The notes under the pieces were generated by a model that searched no databases, had not been told where the DNA came from, and saw only the letters and a list, made by a program, of their open reading frames with translations. Both the position numbers and the translations under genes were made by a program. This document shows, piece after piece, positions 1-5,092 of a DNA stretch of 5,092 nucleotides (position 1 is its first letter; every line of letters begins with the position of its first letter). The stretch is from Pelobacter sp. UBA5610. GTDB taxonomy: Bacteria; Desulfobacterota; Desulfuromonadia; Desulfuromonadales; Syntrophotaleaceae. The stretch is from assembly GCA_002424645.1 (NCBI GenBank), contig DIKU01000102.1:9433-14524 (forward strand). The letters are read 5' to 3'.

Positions 1-17
1 TGCGAAGCCAGAATGCA

Positions 18-86
18 AAAGAGCCCGATGTTTTCGCTGAGGTTTTCCTCCTTTTAAAGAGGTTCTCCGCGCTCATCAGGCTCTTT
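18..86 (-). repeat. 13-bp inverted repeat enclosing smaller alternative hairpins
   Basis: Outer arms AAAGAGCCTGATG (86-74) and CATCGGGCTCTTT (30-18) pair fully on the minus strand with one G-U. Inside, an AGGAGG segment can pair with CCTCTT just before it, or its GAGG part with a CCTC just after it across an AAAA loop. The two pairings exclude each other. The AAGGAGG inside also looks like a Shine-Dalgarno site, but no ATG, GTG or TTG lies at a usual distance after it. Confidence 0.55.
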
Positions 87-176
87 CCCCCGGTACTCAA
101 GGAATCTGTTTTTCTTTTTCCTTAAGGTATGCGCATCGAAAAGATGGTTTTTTTCGATGTGGGAGCGGGGGTGCAT
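54..176 (-). CDS. Possible 40-codon small ORF, unassigned
   Basis: An ATG at 176 is preceded by GGAAG with a short spacer (about 6 nt) on the minus strand and leads to TAA at 54-56. The product would be a strongly charged 40-residue peptide beginning MHPRSHIEKN, with a basic LRKKKNR run near the middle and an acidic RGKEPDERGEPL end. There is no signal peptide, membrane segment or recognised domain. After the stop the same frame stays open to the window edge and reads like protein (ENIGLFCILAS), so this could be a gene broken by a nonsense codon. The same stretch also forms hairpins, so a real RNA element may be producing the open frame by chance. Low confidence. Confidence 0.15.
   Translation of the reverse strand: MHPRSHIEKNHLFDAHTLRKKKNRFLEYRGKEPDERGEPL
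134..159. repeat. 9-bp AT-rich hairpin
   Basis: CATCGAAAA (134-142) and TTTTCGATG (151-159) are exact inverse complements around an 8-nt loop. A shorter outer pairing of TATGC (128-132) with GCATA (173-177) could enclose it. It is not GC-rich enough and has no suitably placed T tract for a standard terminator. Confidence 0.5.
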
Positions 177-269
177 AAGTTCTTCCGGCATGGAGGATTT
201 TACTCTCGCTGCCTCTTACGTATCAGCATGCCATTTGTTTTTCCCGGCCTTGCTGTACTGGAAGAACCT
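177..269 (-). repeat. 10-bp inverted repeat (P1) at the predicted transcript start
   Basis: AGGTTCTTCC (269-260) pairs with GGAAGAACTT (186-177) on the minus strand with one G-U. GGCATG (232-227) pairs with CATGCC (192-187), immediately adjacent to the 3' arm, so the two helices could stack with a 27-nt loop on the 5' side. The nested arrangement right after a promoter is what makes it notable. Confidence 0.45.
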
Positions 270-277
270 ACGCTTAA

Positions 278-306
278 ATTGTACTGCTACGGGTGGAGAA
301 ATGCAA
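278..306 (-). promoter_or_regulatory. Sigma70-like promoter downstream of recQ
   Basis: Minus strand: -35 TTGCAT (306-301), spacer of exactly 17 nt, -10 TACAAT (283-278; five of six consensus bases). Predicted start is near G271. It lies about 160 nt past the recQ stop and points away from recQ. The first helix of the structured region begins within two or three bases of the predicted start. The -35 match is only moderate (three of six). Confidence 0.45.
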
Positions 307-468
307 CGTCCGCCCCTCGTTTTTTTGGTGGATTTGCGCGTTTGCAGCCGATTTTCGGGTTGGCATTTTTGGAAAAGTCCAGTGTATTCAATGGGTGGGC
401 TTCATGTCTTGCAGGTGAAAAATTCGATAGGGAACCGAGGTTTTTTTATGAACATCGCCGTTATGTGT
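307..468. other. Gap after recQ with no recognised feature
   Basis: Between the recQ stop and the promoter near 278-306 I see no convincing gene on either strand and no good terminator. The few weak hairpins near A- or T-rich runs have stems of only 3-4 bp. recQ transcripts may therefore read through into the structured region. An open frame crosses this stretch on the plus strand, but it has phenylalanine-heavy, non-protein-like composition and overlaps the recQ end. Confidence 0.5.
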
Positions 469-2385
<1,917 letters not shown>

Positions 2386-2391
2386 GTTTTA

Positions 2392-2464
2392 CTCCGGGCA
2401 GGGGGGCAGTGCGTGTTTGGCAAAACGGAAGAATTATTTATAACATCTAATCATTGGGTGGCAA
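2392..2464 (-). promoter_or_regulatory. Sigma70-like promoter and ribosome binding site of recQ
   Basis: Minus strand: -35 TTGCCA (2464-2459), 16-nt spacer, -10 TATAAA (2442-2437), predicted start near 2430. The leader of about 45 nt ends with GGAG at 2395-2392, six bases before the recQ ATG. The -35 box lies next to the T tract of the upstream gene's terminator, so recQ seems to be transcribed independently of the methyltransferase. The call is by match to consensus only. Confidence 0.55.
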
Positions 2465-2499
2465 AGTATAAAAAACACGGTTTCCAACAGGAAACCGTG
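2463..2499 (-). terminator. Intrinsic terminator of the methyltransferase gene
   Basis: A perfect 10-bp stem CACGGTTTCC/GGAAACCGTG (2490-2499 with 2476-2485) has a 4-nt loop and is followed on the minus strand by six T residues (2475-2470) and then ATA. It lies about 50 nt past the methyltransferase stop. On the plus strand seven T residues begin 5 nt after the stem, so weak bidirectional activity is possible, although no plus-strand gene needs it. Confidence 0.88.
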
Positions 2500-2548
2500 C
2501 GTCATTTTTTTGGAATTTGCCGGAATCGGAACCTGGCGTGCCTTGAGA

Positions 2549-3394
2549 TTATTTGTAGGCGGTGACACCCATGAGCTCGGGCACTTTTATCACTTTGGTG
2601 AAACCGGCCAGTTTAAGCCTTTTTACGGCATTATCCATGAAACCGGCACCACGTTTGAGTATCTGTGGGTTGCCGGTGTAGTGAAACAGAATCCCGCGCT
2701 TTTTAAGCACACGGTAGATTTCCCGGTAGAATTGCTCCCCGTAAAGTTCCCCGGCAAGTGAAAATCTCGGCGGGTCATGAATGACCGCGTCAAACGATCC
2801 GTCCGCAAGTTCCCGGATATATGTGTCGATGTCGGCATGCACCAATTGGATATTTGCACCAAAAATTCTCTGCGACCAGGGATTTTTTTTGCGTAAATCC
2901 ATGACCGTGGCGCTCTTTTCGACAGAAATGACTTCCCGTGCTCCGAGGTTCAGTGCTGCCGAGGCCGCATAGCCAAGCCCGCTGCAGGTATCCAGTACCC
3001 TGCTCCCTTTTCTCACGACTTGCGCGGCCATCTGTCCGGCACTCTCAAAGGGGTTGATCCCTTTGGAAATGTGCATTTTAACTCCGCTTATTTCCAGCAG
3101 TGGCGCCTGCTCGGTGGGCACGAGTTTGTAATAACCATCGCCCCTGACTTCAAGAACCTCGAGTTGTCCGTGTTCCATGCGGACTATTCTGTTTTCCCTG
3201 CCTGCAATCTGTTGCAGTTCTTCCCTGCCCAGTCGGTTGTCCGCATCCAGGATAAGCTCCTGGTTGCAAAGGGCAAACGTGCTACGGGAGAGATTCAGGT
3301 CGACGGAAATATCGACGCTGTTTTGGCCTTTGGCCAACGCGTCGAGTACCTCGCTGGCGATCGCCGCATGCAGGTAATAACCGGTTTTGTTCAT
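2549..3394 (-). CDS. SAM-dependent methyltransferase, archaeal-type (COG2521-like)
   Basis: Class I Rossmann-fold methyltransferase, 281 aa from the chosen start; substrate unknown. Positions are counted from that start. The N-terminal 120 or so residues form an unassigned domain. A link with KGINPFES (about 111-118) leads to motif I VLDTCSGLGY (133-142), an acidic motif II VEK (158-160), motif IV HDPPRFS (206-212), and RVLKKRGILFHYTG (228-241). The DPPR tetrad is akin to the D/N-P-P-x motif of enzymes that methylate nitrogen on RNA, DNA or protein, but this alone does not fix the substrate. From memory the series of motifs closely matches predicted methyltransferases first catalogued in archaea. 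The start at 3394 is preferred because GGGAG (3399-3403) lies 4 nt upstream. The in-frame ATG at 3454 has no ribosome site and falls inside a likely -10 element. The gene stands alone, with its own probable promoter and a strong terminator. No signal peptide is seen, so it is cytoplasmic. Confidence 0.85.
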   Translation of the reverse strand: MNKTGYYLHAAIASEVLDALAKGQNSVDISVDLNLSRSTFALCNQELILDADNRLGREELQQIAGRENRIVRMEHGQLEVLEVRGDGYYKLVPTEQAPLLEISGVKMHISKGINPFESAGQMAAQVVRKGSRVLDTCSGLGYAASAALNLGAREVISVEKSATVMDLRKKNPWSQRIFGANIQLVHADIDTYIRELADGSFDAVIHDPPRFSLAGELYGEQFYREIYRVLKKRGILFHYTGNPQILKRGAGFMDNAVKRLKLAGFTKVIKVPELMGVTAYK

Positions 3395-3398
3395 GATG

Positions 3399-3403
3399 CT
3401 CCC
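3399..3403 (-). promoter_or_regulatory. Ribosome binding site that decides the methyltransferase start
   Basis: GGGAG on the minus strand lies 4 nt before the ATG at 3394-3392. The alternative ATG 60 nt upstream lacks any purine-rich site, so this site supports the 281-aa product over the 301-aa one. Confidence 0.6.
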
Positions 3404-3410
3404 GGGGTTT

Positions 3411-3463
3411 TGAAGTGGATGCTTATGCAGAAATTTGATGCCGGCCTCGATCATACCACTTCA
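3411..3463. repeat. Inverted repeat TGAAGTGG...CCACTTCA in the methyltransferase leader
   Basis: The 8-bp arms at 3411-3418 and 3456-3463 are exact inverse complements, 37 nt apart. The promoter-proximal arm overlaps the extended -10 element and the other lies in the leader shortly before the ribosome site. It could be a leader RNA hairpin, a pair of operator half-sites, or chance. Confidence 0.35.
3450..3458 (-). promoter_or_regulatory. Probable extended -10 promoter of the methyltransferase gene
   Basis: The minus strand reads TGG TATGAT (3458-3450), a match to the extended -10 consensus TGn TATAAT. No good -35 box lies 16-18 nt upstream, which is tolerated in extended -10 promoters. Predicted start is near 3443, giving a leader of about 49 nt. 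The TG element is part of one arm of an 8-bp inverted repeat. Confidence 0.4.
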
Positions 3464-3538
3464 TGCGGAAACCTGCCGTGGATTTTTTATCCTGGTTTTT
3501 ATTTCCCCGAGGGGTGGATTGGCGTAGCTTCAGGTAAG

Positions 3539-3580
3539 AAAAAGGGGACAGTCTACTTTTAATTCGTAGTCTGTCCCCTT
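3539..3580 (-). terminator. REP-like GGGGACAG hairpin acting as a probable terminator
   Basis: Arms 3542-3556 and 3566-3580 form a 14-bp stem with one T-T mismatch (3552/3570) and a 9-nt loop. The left arm begins AAGGGGACAG and the right arm ends CTGTCCCCTT. On the minus strand the stem runs into a T tract (3543-3539). It lies about 80 nt after the stop of the second thioredoxin-like gene, with no other terminator in between, so it is well placed to end that operon. From memory, GGGGACAG/CTGTCCCC palindromes with a central mismatch recur as dispersed elements in many proteobacterial genomes, often near Y1-type REP-associated transposases. No such transposase gene is in this window. Confidence 0.7.
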
Positions 3581-3658
3581 AAATGATCCGGCACCGGTAC
3601 TGTCTTTTCAAAGATTTAGAGTGTTGCCAGTGAACAGTGAATCAACGCTTTGGGTTTG

Positions 3659-4111
3659 CTATTTTTTTTCAAAATCCGAAAAAGCGGTTTTTTTGTAATG
3701 GCCTCCGCTAACAAACCTCAATAATTGCCGGAATCGATGCGTGGGTATATATCCTTTTAGATCAATGATCGGCTTGCCGAGACTATCCAGAAACATGGTG
3801 GTGGGAGTGTAGTAGATTCGATAGTCCTCTTTTAGCCCTTTTTCGTGGCTGATATCGACCTCCACCACAAGAAACCGGTCGTTCAGGGTAGCGATAATAT
3901 CCTTATCCTGAAATACCTTGCGTTTCATCTCTGTGCATTGGTAACACCAAGGTGTGGTAAAAAAGAGAAGCAGGGGCCGTTGAGTGTCTTTGCCTTTTTG
4001 CAGGGCGGTTGCATAATCCAGATAATGCAGTTTTTCTGCAGCGCATACGCACGCCGGACATAGCAAGTACAAACAGGTTAAGAAGGTGATGCAGAGCGGA
4101 AGGAAACACAT
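3659..4111 (-). CDS. Exported thioredoxin-fold protein, CYQC type (second paralog)
   Basis: Probable periplasmic thiol-disulfide protein, 150 aa from the chosen start. A hydrophobic segment (about 3-22) with a possible cleavage site at VCA/AEK acts as signal peptide. The thioredoxin-like domain follows: strand PLLLFF (46-51), active site WCYQC (55-59, cysteines 56 and 59), helix EMKRKVFQD, strand VVEVD, and the cis-proline motif YTPT (P103). It is clearly homologous to the neighbour at 4242-4709 along its whole length, both ending in a similar FEK/YEK tail. The start is uncertain. The reading frame is open to an ATG at 4237, only 4 nt after the neighbour's stop, giving 192 aa. I prefer 4111 because GGGA precedes it by about 7 nt, and the extra 42 residues would be encoded partly by a perfect 11-bp hairpin. 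Against this, the shorter form has no basic residue before its hydrophobic core, while GKR precedes it in the longer form. Redox partner and substrate are unknown. Confidence 0.82.
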   Translation of the reverse strand: MCFLPLCITFLTCLYLLCPACVCAAEKLHYLDYATALQKGKDTQRPLLLFFTTPWCYQCTEMKRKVFQDKDIIATLNDRFLVVEVDISHEKGLKEDYRIYYTPTTMFLDSLGKPIIDLKGYIPTHRFRQLLRFVSGGHYKKTAFSDFEKK

Positions 4112-4161
4112 CCGTTTTCCCGTCCGATCAGCATGTGAACGAAGAGAAAACTTTTTGAGGA

Positions 4162-4186
4162 GGAATCCCGACCGAGTCGGGATTCC
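4162..4186. repeat. Perfect 11-bp hairpin between the two thioredoxin-like genes
   Basis: GGAATCCCGAC (4162-4172), loop CGA, and its exact inverse complement (4176-4186). On the transcribed minus strand no T tract follows, so it is not a standard terminator. Its position between co-oriented genes suggests an mRNA processing or stability element, or a partial attenuator lowering expression of the second gene. Confidence 0.6.
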
Positions 4187-4241
4187 CGAGATTTTCTCCA
4201 AAAAAGCCGCATTTTTGCCTGTGCATATGGCGTTCATGCGA

Positions 4242-4709
4242 TCAGGGCTGACGCTTTTCGTAAGCGTCGAACTTCATGGTTTTGTATTTTTCCGTCGCCA
4301 CATATTCCAGCATACGTTCAAACCGCGACTTCGCTATGGCACCTTTACCCAGCAAGACCGTCGTTCCGTCGGGAGCGATAAAAACATTGGTGGGCGTGTA
4401 ATTAACCCCGAACTTTTTTACCGTCTGTTTTTCTTTGTCCATATCGACGATGACGGGAATGAAGTTCTGGTTGATGAAATTTATGACTTTAGAATCCTGG
4501 TAAACCTTGCGTTCCATATCCTTGCACCGGTAGCAATACGACAGATGGAAGAACAGGAGCATGGGTTTTTTAAGTTCCTGCTGTTTTGCCAGGCCCTGTT
4601 CATAGGTTAGCCAATGCACGCCACTTTCAGCTGCCGTGGCCGGAGACGAAAAATGCGTCAAGGTCACGACTGCTGCCAGGGCGATAAGTATAAGCTTGAT
4701 ACCTTTCAT
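4242..4709 (-). CDS. Exported thioredoxin-fold protein, CYRC type (first paralog)
   Basis: Probable periplasmic thioredoxin-like protein, 155 aa. The N-terminus MKGIK followed by a hydrophobic stretch and PATAA/ES (cleavage about 26-27) is a typical Sec signal peptide. The domain shows PMLLFF (49-54), active site YCYRC (58-62, cysteines 59 and 62), helix KDMERKVYQD, strand PVIVDMD, and cis-proline motif YTPT (P106). The usual W before the first cysteine is replaced by Y, and GP between the cysteines by YR. This is closer to the Thioredoxin_7/Thioredoxin_2-like and DsbD C-terminal-like group than to classical thioredoxin, so disulfide reduction or isomerisation in the periplasm is a reasonable inference. 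The start is secure: GGGAGGAG (4713-4720) precedes the ATG. Only 33 nt separate it from the barrel gene upstream, without a terminator, so they are probably co-transcribed. Confidence 0.9.
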   Translation of the reverse strand: MKGIKLILIALAAVVTLTHFSSPATAAESGVHWLTYEQGLAKQQELKKPMLLFFHLSYCYRCKDMERKVYQDSKVINFINQNFIPVIVDMDKEKQTVKKFGVNYTPTNVFIAPDGTTVLLGKGAIAKSRFERMLEYVATEKYKTMKFDAYEKRQP

Positions 4710-4712
4710 GGG

Positions 4713-4720
4713 CTCCTCCC
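4713..4720 (-). promoter_or_regulatory. Strong ribosome binding site of the first thioredoxin-like gene
   Basis: GGGAGGAG on the minus strand, with the GGAGG core 5 nt before the ATG at 4709, is a near-ideal Shine-Dalgarno site. It contrasts with the weak site before the second paralog and implies higher translation of the first. Confidence 0.7.
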
Positions 4721-4742
4721 TTATGCGAGGTTGCTGGTTTTT

Positions 4743-5092
4743 TTAGAAACGGTAGCTTGCCATGAAACTGAATGTATCCATAGTGTGAGACACTTTGGAG
4801 CCGTAAAATGGGTTCTCCATTGGATTGGAGTTGCCGTTATTGCTTTCGGAATTGGTAAAGGCATGTTCATAAGCGAAATCGAAGTCCCAATTCGTCCAGG
4901 TGTAGGTAAATCCTGCGGTGGCATGGTGCTCTACAAGAGCCGGAAAAAGCGGACTCAGGTTGACATTGGTGACCGGGGTGTTGCCGTAATTATAACCCGC
5001 GCGGATTTTGAAGGACTCGGTCAATTCGTATTCGGCCCCGATGGCGATCACGTATTGATCGTCCCAGTCCATTTCAAAGGGGATCTCCAATT
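4743..5092 (-). CDS. Outer-membrane beta-barrel transporter, FadL/OmpP1 type, C-terminal part
   Basis: Only the last 116 or so residues are in the window; the gene continues past the right edge, so the start is not visible. The visible part has alternating beta-strand character, with IPFEMDWDDQ, YVIAIGAEYEL, FKIRAGYNYGNTPV and the closing strand ending in SYRF. The terminal Phe is the usual BAM-complex recognition signal of outer-membrane barrels. The WDDQY...GAEYEL...IRAGYNY...TPV run fits the C-terminal strands of the FadL/TodX/OmpP1 family, which carries long-chain fatty acids or other hydrophobic compounds across the outer membrane. The usual full length is about 400-450 aa, so roughly a quarter is seen. 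It is the first visible gene of the operon that continues into the two thioredoxin-like genes. The substrate cannot be judged from this part. Confidence 0.8.
   Translation of the reverse strand, partial: LEIPFEMDWDDQYVIAIGAEYELTESFKIRAGYNYGNTPVTNVNLSPLFPALVEHHATAGFTYTWTNWDFDFAYEHAFTNSESNNGNSNPMENPFYGSKVSHTMDTFSFMASYRF

Larger units (their letters stand above)
14..271 (-). ncRNA. Candidate structured RNA or leader downstream of recQ (unrecognised)
   Basis: The minus strand between the promoter near 278-306 and the left edge folds into several helices. P1 pairs 260-269 with 177-186 (10 bp, one G-U). Directly stacked inside it, 227-232 pairs with 187-192 (6 bp), and further in 212-215 pairs with 193-196 (4 bp). 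A second hairpin pairs 151-159 with 134-142 (9 bp). A third long helix pairs 74-86 with 18-30 (13 bp, one G-U) and is followed by four T residues (20-17). In P1 and in the 13-bp helix the single imperfect pair is G-U on minus-strand RNA but A-C on plus, which favours minus-strand transcription. I do not recognise any known RNA family. It could be an sRNA of about 260 nt, a leader of a gene beyond the left edge, or a 3' remnant of a decayed gene. A 40-codon ORF overlaps it. Confidence 0.3.

Noticed and set aside
31..86. Hammerhead ribozyme-like core on the minus strand: CTGATGAG followed later by GCGAAA inside a closing stem.
   Set aside because: Stem III is absent between GAAA and the closing strand, stem II pairs only 2 bp cleanly before mismatches, and the CTGATG itself pairs in a more stable continuous 13-bp helix.
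3395..3454. Upstream ATG extending the methyltransferase by 20 residues.
   Set aside because: No ribosome site precedes it, the ATG falls inside a probable -10 box, and the downstream ATG has a GGGAG site.
3020..3562. 180-codon plus-strand open frame across the methyltransferase and its leader.
   Set aside because: Antisense to a well-supported methyltransferase and runs into the REP-like hairpin; no domain seen.
3623..3645. Tandem CAGTGAA-CAGTGAA direct repeat after the second thioredoxin-like gene.
   Set aside because: Only two 7-bp units, no further copies nearby; likely chance, and not a CRISPR-type or attachment-site signal.
4162..4186. The 11-bp hairpin as an intrinsic terminator of the first thioredoxin-like gene.
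   Set aside because: On the transcribed minus strand it is followed by a mixed sequence with A residues and not by a T tract.

Overview
The window is a bacterial chromosome segment in which every supported protein gene lies on the minus strand. Read in the direction of transcription (right to left) it holds: the C-terminal end of an outer-membrane beta-barrel protein of the FadL/OmpP1 type (cut by the right edge), two tandem exported thioredoxin-fold proteins, a SAM-dependent methyltransferase, a RecQ-family DNA helicase, and about 470 bases without a convincing protein gene. The outer-membrane protein with a C-terminal Phe and the signal peptides on both thioredoxin-like proteins indicate a Gram-negative (diderm) host. 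Strong Shine-Dalgarno sites, moderate to high GC and a GGGGACAG-type hairpin would fit a Desulfuromonas/Geobacter/Pelobacter-like lineage, but that placement is a guess from memory; nothing in the window proves it.

Right part (3659-5092): the barrel gene and the first thioredoxin-like gene are 33 nt apart with no terminator between them, and the second thioredoxin-like gene follows after a gap holding a perfect 11-bp hairpin. They look like one envelope-directed operon. It ends at a REP-like GGGGACAG hairpin followed by a T tract. The two thioredoxin-like proteins are clear paralogs with CYRC and CYQC active sites and a cis-Pro TPT motif.

Middle (2463-3463): a methyltransferase with DTCSGLGY and HDPPRFS motifs resembles, from memory, a family first catalogued in archaea (COG2521-like). 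It has a plausible extended -10 promoter lying inside an inverted repeat. It ends at a textbook intrinsic terminator whose T tract abuts the recQ promoter.

Left part (1-2464): recQ is complete at 638 aa. All helicase motifs are present, and the four zinc-binding cysteines sit near the C-terminus rather than right after the helicase core. Downstream, positions 1-468 hold no good protein gene. They do hold a minus-strand sigma70-like promoter followed almost at its predicted start by a series of helices. Two of the longest helices contain a single non-Watson-Crick pair that is G-U on the minus-strand RNA but A-C on the plus strand. This is the best candidate here for something undescribed: a structured RNA or leader that runs toward or beyond the left edge. 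A 40-codon ORF overlaps it and is an alternative explanation.

No tRNA, rRNA, CRISPR array, insertion sequence or phage gene was recognised.
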